Shown here in pieces: positions 1-6,216 of a stretch of DNA of 9,125 nt (positions are counted from its first letter, which is position 1; each line of letters begins with the position of its first letter). The DNA is taken from NCBI GenBank assembly GCA_002428865.1, contig DIYB01000022.1, forward strand, positions 10,509-19,633, in the 5' to 3' direction. Under the pieces are notes generated by a model. The model ran no database searches. It had not been told where the DNA came from and worked only from the letters and a program-made list of their open reading frames with translations. The position numbers and the translations under genes were made by a program. The stretch is from Patescibacteria group bacterium UBA6065. GTDB lineage: Bacteria; Patescibacteriota; Minisyncoccia; Phycocordibacterales; UBA6065.

Positions 1-152
1 TGCTTCATTGCAGCCTTGACTGCATTATCAGCAGCTTTTGTGCGCGCACTATTCAGTGATGAGAGAACCACTGACGACAAAAGCGCGATAATCGATATGA
101 CGACAAGAAGTTCAATGAGAGTAAAACCCTGTGATCGCACCCTAGACAACAT
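1..152 (-). CDS. Type IV pilin, N-terminal part (runs off left edge)
   Basis: This is the third pilin of a tandem set, and only its first 50 codons are in the window. Reading from 152 down it begins MLSRVRSQG and continues FTLIELLVVISIIALLSS. That is a class III prepilin signal: a short basic leader ending in Gly, then Phe+1 and Glu+5, then the hydrophobic helix that spans the membrane before assembly and packs in the fibre core. The later part (NSARTKAADNAVKAAMK) matches the equivalent region of its two neighbours, so it is a paralogue. A prepilin peptidase would cut after Gly9, but none is encoded here. The start is the only ATG that gives a normal leader. No Shine-Dalgarno sequence is visible, but an extended -10 (178-186) lies just upstream, so it may be transcribed separately. 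Whether it is a major or minor pilin cannot be told without the C-terminus. Confidence 0.9.
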   Translation of the reverse strand, partial: MLSRVRSQGFTLIELLVVISIIALLSSVVLSSLNSARTKAADNAVKAAMK

Positions 153-177
153 GATGTGTAATTAAGTGAACGAGTTG

Positions 178-186
178 AGTATACCA
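178..186 (-). promoter_or_regulatory. Extended -10 element before pilin at 152
   Basis: On the minus strand the gap between the second and third pilins reads TGGTATACT: a TGN extension joined to a good -10 hexamer. It lies 25 bases before the ATG at 152, giving a predicted leader of about 20 bases. No clear -35 hexamer is seen, which an extended -10 does not need. No experimental support is available. Confidence 0.45.
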
Positions 187-190
187 CCGA

Positions 191-616
191 TTACGGGCAG
201 ACCGTATCTGTTAACTCCAAAGCAGAGGCAATCTCTTTTGCAGTACCTGCTGAGTCCACGCACCAGTGCTGGCCATTTTTGAGAGGACTTGAGATTGCCC
301 ACGCGATCGCATCGCCTGATGCTGGAGCACCACAGACGCCTGGCGCACCGACAGTCGAACTCGCGTGCTCAATAGCTTGAGCGATCTTTACATTCTGAAC
401 TGCACTGTTTGCACCACACACTGCGTTGTAATTACCATCATCGTTGTAAATGAGCTCAGCTTGTGCTCGGACACCACCGAGATCGCTTTTGACCGTAGCA
501 TCAACACCCTTATCACGACCACTGTTGACTGAGCCGATAACAACAGATGAGAGTATACCGATAATTGCGATGACTATGAGAAGCTCGATGAGGGTAAAAC
601 CCCGTGATGTATTCAT
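191..616 (-). CDS. Type IV pilin (middle of three)
   Basis: Predicted pilin of 141 residues when started at 616 (MNTSRG, then FTLIELLIVIAIIGILSS). It has a class III leader cut after Gly6, Phe+1, Glu+5 and one N-terminal hydrophobic helix. The globular part contains four cysteines (in VCGAN, GVCGAP, HWCVDS and the terminal TVCP), enough for two disulfides, and shares WAISS, WCVDS and a final CP with the neighbouring pilin at 724-1185, so the two are paralogues. The start is debatable. An in-frame ATG at 643 sits 9 bases after GGGAGGT (653-659) and would give a 15-residue leader. I prefer 616 because its leader matches that of the neighbour (MNKTSKG) and because TATACT at 646-651 may be a promoter. 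An even longer reading from 679 starts inside a hairpin and is unlikely. Confidence 0.93.
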   Translation of the reverse strand: MNTSRGFTLIELLIVIAIIGILSSVVIGSVNSGRDKGVDATVKSDLGGVRAQAELIYNDDGNYNAVCGANSAVQNVKIAQAIEHASSTVGAPGVCGAPASGDAIAWAISSPLKNGQHWCVDSAGTAKEIASALELTDTVCP

Positions 617-645
617 TGATGCACTGATTAGTGTGATATGCATAT

Positions 646-651
646 AGTATA
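646..651 (-). promoter_or_regulatory. Candidate -10 hexamer before middle pilin
   Basis: TATACT on the minus strand, 29 bases before the ATG at 616 and downstream of the hairpin at 674-699, where a new promoter would be expected if that hairpin ends the previous transcript. No TGN extension and no obvious -35. It overlaps the spacer between GGGAGGT (653-659) and the alternative ATG at 643, so the same bases could instead be a ribosome binding site region. Confidence 0.35.
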
Positions 652-673
652 TACCTCCCACCGATAAAACGTA

Positions 674-699
674 AATCACCCACCAGATGGTGGGTGATT
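674..699 (-). terminator. Intrinsic terminator after first pilin
   Basis: Perfect inverted repeat: 11-bp arms at 674-684 and 689-699 around a 4-base loop. On the minus strand the stem is followed by a T-rich stretch containing TTTT (plus positions 665-668). It lies 25 bases past the stop codon of the pilin at 724-1185, so it most likely ends or trims that transcript and keeps the first pilin separate from the second. The T-run is interrupted, so termination may be partial. Confidence 0.7.
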
Positions 700-723
700 G
701 TACGAGGAAAGACTGAATGGGTA

Positions 724-1185
724 CTATGGGCAGACCACCGCGTTTGCAGCAAGAGCGTTTGGATGACCCTTTGAAGCACCAGTCGAGTCAACACACCAGT
801 AGTTGTTCGAACCCTCCGCAGTCCTCAAACCGGACGAGATCGCCCATGAGAGGTTGTCAGCTGCGACGTGACAGACCACTGTCGTTGCAGTACCTGCAGT
901 TGCGAGAGTGTTCACCACCGTACCACCGAGTGAGTTTGCAGCAGAAGCAGTTGCTGCAGCGACCACTGTGTTTGCACAGAGACCCGAGTATGTATTTGGT
1001 GAGTTGTTGTCGTAGATAATCTCAGCCTGCGCGCGAACATTTGCGAGGTTCGCCTTGATTGCTGAGTTGGCACCTTTACCACGAGCAGTGTTGAGTGATG
1101 CAAGAACGACAGACGAGAGTATGCCGATGATTGCGATCACGACAAGGAGCTCGATGAGCGTGAAGCCTTTTGAAGTCTTATTCAT
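724..1185 (-). CDS. Type IV pilin (first of three, next to pilC)
   Basis: Predicted pilin of 153 residues from ATG 1185: leader MNKTSKG, then FTLIELLVVIAIIGILSSVVLASLNTARGKG. Features seen: Gly-1, Phe+1, Glu+5, one N-terminal hydrophobic helix, then an Ala/Thr-rich globular region. Four cysteines (GLCANT, VVCHVAA, YWCVDS, terminal VVCP) lie in the same order as in the second pilin, which suggests two conserved disulfides. It is the pilin nearest the assembly operon and has its own long leader containing a strong hairpin (1223-1280), followed by a terminator (674-699). On that basis it is the best candidate for the major pilin, which is inference. The frame stays open to 1245 and would allow ATG 1224 or 1245, but those would add a second hydrophobic stretch before the leader, which does not fit a prepilin. 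Confidence 0.93.
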   Translation of the reverse strand: MNKTSKGFTLIELLVVIAIIGILSSVVLASLNTARGKGANSAIKANLANVRAQAEIIYDNNSPNTYSGLCANTVVAAATASAANSLGGTVVNTLATAGTATTVVCHVAADNLSWAISSGLRTAEGSNNYWCVDSTGASKGHPNALAANAVVCP

Positions 1186-1222
1186 TGTGATGCTAAAACT
1201 GATAAATAATATTGCTAAAACC

Positions 1223-1280
1223 ATTCCCGCCTGACCCGACCACATGCTCGACCGTCCAAGCCCGTGGCCGGGTCGGGAAT
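1223..1280 (-). ncRNA. Long structured hairpin in leader of first pilin
   Basis: On the minus strand 1280-1274 pairs with 1229-1223 (7 bp). 1273-1264 pairs with 1243-1234 (10 bp with one G-U). Within the loop 1261-1257 pairs with 1248-1244-side bases (GCTTG with CGAGC, 5 bp, loop GACGGT). A 4-base bulge (1230-1233) interrupts the stem. About 22 pairs in 58 bases, visibly more GC-rich than the flanks. A TTTT follows two bases beyond the stem. It may be an attenuator or terminator between pilC and the pilins, or a stabilising or regulatory leader of the pilin mRNA. I do not recognise it as a known riboswitch class. Confidence 0.55.
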
Positions 1281-1307
1281 CGTCGGTTAGCCTGAATGGC
1301 TCCCTCT

Positions 1308-1313
1308 AGTATA
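1308..1313 (-). promoter_or_regulatory. Candidate -10 hexamer upstream of first pilin
   Basis: TATACT on the minus strand preceded by TTTTG, in the 209-base gap between pilC and the first pilin. Initiation about 7 bases downstream would give a leader of roughly 115 bases that includes the 1223-1280 hairpin. No convincing -35 hexamer at 16-18 bases. Supported mainly by the same hexamer recurring before the other transcription units of the locus. Confidence 0.4.
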
Positions 1314-1373
1314 CAAAACCATTGTTTTTAAAGCTTTCGTACCTCTGGGGATAACGAAAAACAAGTCTTAGGT

Positions 1374-1388
1374 TAGGGATTTGCCCTA
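1374..1388 (-). terminator. Weak hairpin just past pilC
   Basis: Perfect 5-bp inverted repeat (TAGGG, 5-base loop, CCCTA) starting seven bases after the pilC stop codon. A TTTTT run lies further along the minus strand (plus 1356-1360), about 13 bases from the stem. A second short repeat (TTTCGT 1335-1340 with ACGAAA 1354-1359) follows. Together these may slow or end transcription of the assembly operon, but neither stem is strong and the T-run is not adjacent. Confidence 0.3.
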
Positions 1389-1394
1389 CTCAAC

Positions 1395-2606
1395 TTATGA
1401 GATATTCGATGAGATGTTATAGATCGGGATAAGAACCGACGCAAGGAGAAAGCCGACTCCAAGGCCAAGAAGTACGATCATAGCAGGCTCAATAAGATCA
1501 ACGAGGGTATCCACCGCATTGATAACCTCACGGCGATAAAACGCTGAGAGTGTCTTCAAAATCTTACCGAGCTCACCCGATTCCTCACCAACACGAACCA
1601 TCTGTATCATGATACCTGGTATCTCTCGGTGCTTATCGAGAGCATCCGAAACACTTTTACCGCCCTTTACCTCTTCGGTTGCTGCATCGAGAATCTTTCG
1701 ATAGACATCATTACCAACAACGCCCGAGGTAAGCTCGAGTGCGCGCACCATAGGAATACCTGAAACAAGCATTGTATTCATGTTGTCAGCAATGCGAGAT
1801 AGGTAGAGCTTTTGATAGAGATTCCTCACAAATGGAATCCGTAATTTTGCATCATCAACCGAAGCCTTGCCTGCATCAGTCTTGGCAAATCGGAAAAAGA
1901 AAAACGCTCCAATAATAACCGCTACCAACAGGAATATGCCGTAATTCACAAAAAATCCAGAGAGACCGATAACTACTTGCGTATAAAACGGTATCTCCTG
2001 ACCTGACTCAGTGAGAATCGTACTAATCTTTGGAATCACGACGGTAAGCATGAGGACCATCACCACAACGAACGTAAAAATGACGAACGCTGGATAAATG
2101 AGAGCATTCTTTGCTTTCGAGTTGACCTCATACGTACGGTCGAGGTGGTCTGCAAGGAACATAAATACCTCATCGAGCTTGCCCGACTCCTCACCTGAAC
2201 GGACCATATTCACATAGAAATCAGAAAAAACTTTTGGGTGTTTTGAAAGCGCTTTTGATATAGAGCTGCCGGCCTGCAGATCGTCAGCAATCTCTGTGAG
2301 CGCCTTTGCAAGCGCATGGTTTTCAGTTTCTCCTGCGAGGAGACGGAAGACGCGCAGAGCGGATACTTGCGCCTCAAACAATGTCGCGAGTTGACGAGAG
2401 AGTACTACGACATCTTTCGACGATACACCTGAAAAGAATGAGAAATCGCGAGATAAAAGTGATTGAGATGCCTCAGCTGGGACGACGGCCGATATGATGA
2501 GACCTCGTCGCTGTAGTGATGTAATCGCAACATCCATTGAGATGGCGTCAATCGACCCCTTTGTCTCAAGACCCTTCTGATCGACAGCTGTGTAATTGAA
2601 AAGCAT
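1395..2606 (-). CDS. pilC: Type IV pilus inner-membrane platform protein PilC
   Basis: PilC (GspF family), 403 residues, a normal length. It is the polytopic membrane platform on which the PilB and PilT motors act to insert or remove pilins. Two T2SSF domains are visible, at about 67-193 and 268-396. Each carries the family repeat: VRSGEESGKLDEVF near 135-148 and VRVGEESGELGKIL near 337-350. Three hydrophobic membrane segments are seen near 169-192, 212-237 and 372-396, as expected. The N-terminus (MLFNYTAVDQKGLETKGSI) is the typical short beta region, which supports the ATG at 2606. It starts 6 bases after the pilT stop with no clear ribosome binding site, so translation is probably coupled to pilT. 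It is the last gene of the tight assembly operon before the pilin genes. Confidence 0.96.
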   Translation of the reverse strand: MLFNYTAVDQKGLETKGSIDAISMDVAITSLQRRGLIISAVVPAEASQSLLSRDFSFFSGVSSKDVVVLSRQLATLFEAQVSALRVFRLLAGETENHALAKALTEIADDLQAGSSISKALSKHPKVFSDFYVNMVRSGEESGKLDEVFMFLADHLDRTYEVNSKAKNALIYPAFVIFTFVVVMVLMLTVVIPKISTILTESGQEIPFYTQVVIGLSGFFVNYGIFLLVAVIIGAFFFFRFAKTDAGKASVDDAKLRIPFVRNLYQKLYLSRIADNMNTMLVSGIPMVRALELTSGVVGNDVYRKILDAATEEVKGGKSVSDALDKHREIPGIMIQMVRVGEESGELGKILKTLSAFYRREVINAVDTLVDLIEPAMIVLLGLGVGFLLASVLIPIYNISSNIS

Positions 2607-2612
2607 GGTGTA

Positions 2613-3680
2613 TTAAATAAGGCGCTCGAGGACTTTTGGATTCGGTGAGTAGAGATACGCATTCTCAGCGGTGATCTCTCCTCGACGAACAAGATCTGCG
2701 AGTGAACGGTTCATATCAATCATACCCTGCTCAAGACCAGTCTCGATAACGGTATTGATCTCATGAACCCGTTTCTCTCGAATGAGGTTTGATACTGCGG
2801 CATTTGCGATCAAAAGCTCATATGCTGGTACCAGACCGCCAGAAATACGAGGGATAAGACGTTGTGAAAAGATACCTGTGAGCGTCGAAGCGAGTTGGAT
2901 ACGAATCTGATCCTGCTGCGCCGCAGGGAATGAGTCGATAATACGGTTGATCGTCTGTGCAGCATTGTTGGTGTGGAGAGTTGAGAGGACGAGATGTCCT
3001 GTTTCAGCGGCAGTCACCGCTGTCGCCATCGTCTCATTACCGCGCATTTCTCCCACGAGAATGACATCAACATCTTGCCTGAAAACGGAACGAAGCGCTG
3101 AAGCAAAGTCGTGTGTATCAGTCCTCACCTCACGCTGATCGATAACCGACTTCTTCTGTTCATAGATGTATTCAATCGGGTCTTCGATAGTCACAATGTG
3201 TTCAGCGCGAGTCTCATTGATTCGCTCGACCATAGCAGCGAGCGTCGTTGTTTTTCCGTGACCGACTGGACCGACGACAAGGAAGAAGCCTTGCTGTTTT
3301 TGGGTAAATGTCTCGAGGATAGAAGGCAGATTGAGTTCCTCAAATGTCTTTATTTTTCTCGGGATAAGACGTAGCGCAAATGAGACCGCGCCCTGCTGAA
3401 AGAAGCCGTTACCTCGAAAACGTGCCTGTTTCTTGTACTCATATGAAAAATCAATTTCTTTTGTTTTTTGAAACAAAGCACGATCTTCTGGTCCGAGGAT
3501 GACATTCATAAAACCGTCAGTGTCCTCTGAGGTCAAAATACGCCTATCCATAAGCGGTATGAGAAATCCAGCGATACGTATCGTCGGATAGCGACCTTCG
3601 GAGAGATGAAGATCGGACGCTGACTCCTTCATCACTTTCTCTATAAGATCCTCGAATTCTTTTTTGTAATCAACAGCCAT
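2613..3680 (-). CDS. pilT: Type IV pilus retraction ATPase PilT
   Basis: PilT, 355 residues, a normal length. It is a cytoplasmic hexameric ATPase that drives pilus disassembly, hence twitching and DNA uptake. Motifs in order: N-terminal SDLHLSEG (22-29, as in PilT SDLH), Walker A GPVGHGKTT (137-145), Asp box TIEDPIEY (164-171), Walker B DVILVGEMR (205-213), His box TGHLVLSTLHTNNA (227-240), and SNLIRE (297-302), the counterpart of the AIRNLIRE signature that marks retraction ATPases rather than PilB. The Walker A differs from the usual GPTGSGKS at three places but keeps the essential Gly, Lys and Thr. No long N-terminal MshEN domain, which also rules out PilB. It lies 12 bases after the receiver gene and 6 before pilC. 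ATG 3680 gives the standard N-terminus; no Shine-Dalgarno sequence is seen. Confidence 0.96.
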   Translation of the reverse strand: MAVDYKKEFEDLIEKVMKESASDLHLSEGRYPTIRIAGFLIPLMDRRILTSEDTDGFMNVILGPEDRALFQKTKEIDFSYEYKKQARFRGNGFFQQGAVSFALRLIPRKIKTFEELNLPSILETFTQKQQGFFLVVGPVGHGKTTTLAAMVERINETRAEHIVTIEDPIEYIYEQKKSVIDQREVRTDTHDFASALRSVFRQDVDVILVGEMRGNETMATAVTAAETGHLVLSTLHTNNAAQTINRIIDSFPAAQQDQIRIQLASTLTGIFSQRLIPRISGGLVPAYELLIANAAVSNLIREKRVHEINTVIETGLEQGMIDMNRSLADLVRRGEITAENAYLYSPNPKVLERLI

Positions 3681-3692
3681 AGATTGTAAGTA

Positions 3693-4103
3693 TTATGCCG
3701 ATTTTGACGTTTTTGCCTGATGTATCTTCTCAACTTCTTGCATGACCTCGGATGGAATTGTTGACGCTTTGACAATATATCCATCGACAGCGAGTTCTTT
3801 GGCGCGTTCAATATCCGATGACTGACTCTGATTCGTAAGCATGATGACAGTCGCACTCGGTACGAGTTTCTCGTCCCGAATTGTTTTCAAAAGCTCGAGA
3901 CCATCCATATGTGGCATGATGATATCGAGGAGAATGATGTCTGGGGTCGCACCCGCACGGAGTTTTTCGAGCGCTGGCAGAGAACCGACTGTCGTATCAA
4001 CATCATATCCATTATTCGAAAACTTGAGCGAGTACATGCCCAAAAGAAACTTGTCGTCGTCTACGATAAATACTTTCGTCTTTTTCTTTGCAGTTTCTTC
4101 CAT
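3693..4103 (-). CDS. Stand-alone CheY-like response regulator receiver
   Basis: Single receiver domain, 136 residues, with no output domain. Seen: acidic pocket D15-D17 in VFIVDDDKF, phosphoacceptor D60 in DIILLDIIMPHMDG, switch Thr90 in VIMLTNQ, and conserved Lys112 in GYIVKAS, which lacks the proline that often follows. A receiver without output usually acts by protein-protein contact, as CheY or PilG/PilH do. Lying between the extension ATPase and the retraction ATPase, it is a good candidate for controlling motor choice or pilus placement, but that is inference from position. No histidine kinase is in the window. It has the widest gap on its upstream side (38 bases) among genes from pilN to pilC, and that gap holds an extended -10 (4124-4132), so it may also be transcribed on its own with pilT and pilC. 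No ribosome binding site is near its ATG. Confidence 0.93.
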   Translation of the reverse strand: MEETAKKKTKVFIVDDDKFLLGMYSLKFSNNGYDVDTTVGSLPALEKLRAGATPDIILLDIIMPHMDGLELLKTIRDEKLVPSATVIMLTNQSQSSDIERAKELAVDGYIVKASTIPSEVMQEVEKIHQAKTSKSA

Positions 4104-4123
4104 GTGATATGTATGATTGATCT

Positions 4124-4132
4124 AGTATAGCA
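4124..4132 (-). promoter_or_regulatory. Extended -10 element before receiver gene
   Basis: Minus strand reads TGCTATACT in the 38-base gap after pilB: TGN plus a good -10 hexamer, giving a predicted leader of about 14 bases before ATG 4103. A GGAGGAG run lies next to it (about 4133-4139), some 30 bases from the ATG and too far to be its ribosome binding site. This could be an internal promoter that uncouples the receiver, pilT and pilC from the upstream genes. Confidence 0.45.
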
Positions 4133-4141
4133 TCTCCTCCA

Positions 4142-5854
4142 TTAGAGTCTGTTGACCTCACTCCATGGAATCTCACGTCTAAATGCTTTTTGCATCGCAT
4201 CCTCTCGCATCGTGAGAAATCCTTTGCCTCGGGCAAGTTTAAAGAGATTATCCTCGGTTGGATTGGTAAGCACCGCGCGCTCAAAATCCTTGTCAATTTC
4301 GACGACCTCGGCAACCGCTACACGACCGCGAACACCGTTCGGACATGTCGCACTTGGCGCTGCCTCAAACACTGATTTTGGTATCTCAATTGTAGATTTC
4401 ACATCTGCGGGTAGATCAGAAAATTGTTTCTGTATCATCATCTCAATCGCTCCTTCGACAGGCACCTCCCTACCTCCGTCCGGACAGAGTTTTGGTACAA
4501 GTCGCTGAGCCATAGTGAGAATGAGGGTTGGTGCGATAAGGTATGGATCGACCCCCATATCGACAAGACGAGGAACAACACCCATCGCTGTATTGGTGTG
4601 AATAGTCGACAAAACAAGATGTCCGGTCAGTGCAGCCTGAATCGCAAGCTGCGCCGTCTCTTTGTCACGAATCTCACCGACCATGATGATATCCGGGTCC
4701 TGACGCAGTGTGGTACGCAGACCAGACGCAAAGGTGTATCCAATCTCTGGTCGTACCTGTGACTGATTGACACCCTCCATGCGATACTCGACAGGATCCT
4801 CGAGGGACAACATATTTCGATCCTCGCTATTCAGCGCATTCATCATTGCATAGAGCGTTGTCGATTTACCTGATCCTGTTGGACCAGAAATCAGTATAAG
4901 TCCGTAGGGTTTGCCGAGGGCCCTCTTTAAAGCTTCGATGTTCTTTGGTGAAAAACCTATATCTTCGAGCGTTCGAATACCCTGCTCCTGATCGAGAATA
5001 CGCATCACCACTTTCTCTCCGTAGTACGCGGGAAATGTAGAAACGCGAAAATCGACTTTTTTACCCTCAATACGTGCTGGGAAGCGCCCATCCTGAGGTT
5101 TACGTTTCTCGTCAAGCTTCATGTTCGACAATATCTTGATACGAGCAACGACGGCGTCATGAACCTTGATCGGCAAGACAAGTGAAGTATGGAGATCCCC
5201 GTCGACACGGAAACGGACACGCACCTTGTCTGCCATACGTTCGATGTGAATATCAGACGCTGACCCCTCGACCGCGTAGCGCAGTATCGTTGCGACAATT
5301 TTTGTCACCGGTGCGTCTTCAATGATCCTCGTCTCACTGCCTGGTTTTGCTGTTGTTGGTGCTTCCTCTTCCTCACCAACGCTCGCAATATCAGTCTCAA
5401 GCTCTGAGAGCGCCTTTGTCACCTCTCCTGAAAGCCCCTTATAAAGCGTCACTGCCTGCTGAAAATCCTCCTCAGAGATAAGGAAGATCTTGAATGGCAT
5501 ATTAACTCGCGATGAAATGAAGTTGAGTGCATCCCGAGCTTCGATATCATCAGGATCAACCATACCAACCTCCAATACACCAGATTTAACTGCAACCGGG
5601 ACAAGACGGTAGTGCATAGCACTCTCTTCGGGAATATATTTGAGAATCTCAAATGGTATTGCCTGATCCTTGATACTTCGTGTAGGTACGCCGAGCTCCT
5701 CTCCGTGCGCTTCGAGTATTTGAGCATCAGAAATCCCGTGTTTTGCGAGCACTTGTTCGAGCGTCTCTCCCGAGAGACGCATCTCTTCAGAGACAGATGC
5801 TGCCTCTTTTTTTGTGAGAAGATTTTTTGCGAGAAGTACGTCGAGGATGCTCAT
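4142..5854 (-). CDS. pilB: Type IV pilus extension ATPase PilB
   Basis: PilB (GspE family), 570 residues from ATG 5854. It is the cytoplasmic hexameric ATPase that powers pilin insertion. Residues 1-150 form the MshEN-type N-terminal region (SEEMRLSGETLEQVL, LGVPTRSI), then an acidic linker (about 151-175) and the N2/ATPase core. Motifs: SDIHIE (200-205), Walker A GPTGSGKST (324-332), Asp box SLEDPVEY (350-357), Walker B DIIMVGEIRD (388-397), His box TGHLVLSTIHTN (410-421). The usual zinc-binding tetracysteine is degenerate: only Cys457 (LCPDGG) and Cys504 (TCPNG) remain, each missing its CxxC partner. The frame stays open to 5923, but that part overlaps the pilP-like gene and looks random, while 5854 gives the standard N-terminus (MSILDVLLAKNLLTKKEA) after GAGAG at short spacing. 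It follows the pilP-like gene by 13 bases. Confidence 0.96.
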   Translation of the reverse strand: MSILDVLLAKNLLTKKEAASVSEEMRLSGETLEQVLAKHGISDAQILEAHGEELGVPTRSIKDQAIPFEILKYIPEESAMHYRLVPVAVKSGVLEVGMVDPDDIEARDALNFISSRVNMPFKIFLISEEDFQQAVTLYKGLSGEVTKALSELETDIASVGEEEEAPTTAKPGSETRIIEDAPVTKIVATILRYAVEGSASDIHIERMADKVRVRFRVDGDLHTSLVLPIKVHDAVVARIKILSNMKLDEKRKPQDGRFPARIEGKKVDFRVSTFPAYYGEKVVMRILDQEQGIRTLEDIGFSPKNIEALKRALGKPYGLILISGPTGSGKSTTLYAMMNALNSEDRNMLSLEDPVEYRMEGVNQSQVRPEIGYTFASGLRTTLRQDPDIIMVGEIRDKETAQLAIQAALTGHLVLSTIHTNTAMGVVPRLVDMGVDPYLIAPTLILTMAQRLVPKLCPDGGREVPVEGAIEMMIQKQFSDLPADVKSTIEIPKSVFEAAPSATCPNGVRGRVAVAEVVEIDKDFERAVLTNPTEDNLFKLARGKGFLTMREDAMQKAFRREIPWSEVNRL

Positions 5855-5867
5855 GAACTCTCGGTAA

Positions 5868-6215
5868 TTAGCGTGTCGGGGTAGACGTCGAGAAAACAGT
5901 CTGGGTTGACTCAAGAGGCGCAAACGGGTTAAGTCGCCCAGATGTTTGTGGTGGTAATGGGCGCGAATGATCGATCAGGCTCTTGAAACTTGGATCGGAA
6001 AAAATCTTCTCATCAAGACTAAGTCGTTTGAGCTCACGTAGTGTCGAGAGTAAGTCACCATCAATACTCTCAGGTCCTGTAATTGGTATACCAACAAGAA
6101 GGTCGGTATCACTCACTGTGTCTCGGGTCAGGTAGAAATACGCCGCACCGATACATGCGAGCAATATTGCTGCGGCGACGAGAAGGTTGCGTGTGTTGCT
6201 TTTACCCTGTTCCAT
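5868..6215 (-). CDS. Small PilP-like pilus protein (membrane-anchored or lipoprotein)
   Basis: Protein of 115 residues with no confident family. Seen: basic N-terminus (MEQGKSNTRN), hydrophobic segment 11-29, a loosely conserved-looking helical part (DLLSTLRELKRLSLDEKIFSDPSFKSL, residues 54-80), then Pro-rich SRPLPPQTSGRLNPFAPL (84-101) and a Ser/Thr tail (FSTSTPTR). The NPFAP motif recalls the DPF motif of PilP. Within the hydrophobic segment, LLAC (18-21) fits a lipobox, and PilP is a lipoprotein in diderm bacteria. However, the residues after Cys21 stay hydrophobic, which fits a plain membrane anchor better. Position between pilO (1-base gap) and pilB is the pilP slot. PilP normally links PilNO to the secretin, which is absent here, so its partner must differ. 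I call it PilP-like on position and motif only; the gene itself is secure. Confidence 0.85.
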   Translation of the reverse strand: MEQGKSNTRNLLVAAAILLACIGAAYFYLTRDTVSDTDLLVGIPITGPESIDGDLLSTLRELKRLSLDEKIFSDPSFKSLIDHSRPLPPQTSGRLNPFAPLESTQTVFSTSTPTR

Positions 6216-6216
6216 G

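Noticed and set aside
191..208. Small inverted repeat (TACGG/CCGTA at 192-206) at the end of the middle pilin as a terminator
   Set aside because: It lies inside the coding end, has only 5 pairs and no T-run follows on the minus strand.
717..1019. Plus-strand open frame of 100 codons across the first pilin
   Set aside because: It lies wholly within the reverse strand of a clear pilin gene and has a Gln/Arg/Ser-rich, family-free sequence, as expected from a shadow frame.
1186..1245. Extension of the first pilin to ATG 1224 or 1245
   Set aside because: It would put a second hydrophobic stretch before the prepilin leader and its start would lie in the base of the large hairpin.
4133..4139. GGAGGAG as ribosome binding site for the receiver gene
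   Set aside because: It is about 30 bases from ATG 4103, and the ATG right beside it is followed by a stop after two codons.
5855..5923. 23-residue N-terminal extension of PilB
   Set aside because: It overlaps the end of the pilP-like gene, has a random Arg-rich composition and is absent from typical PilB N-termini; ATG 5854 fits better.
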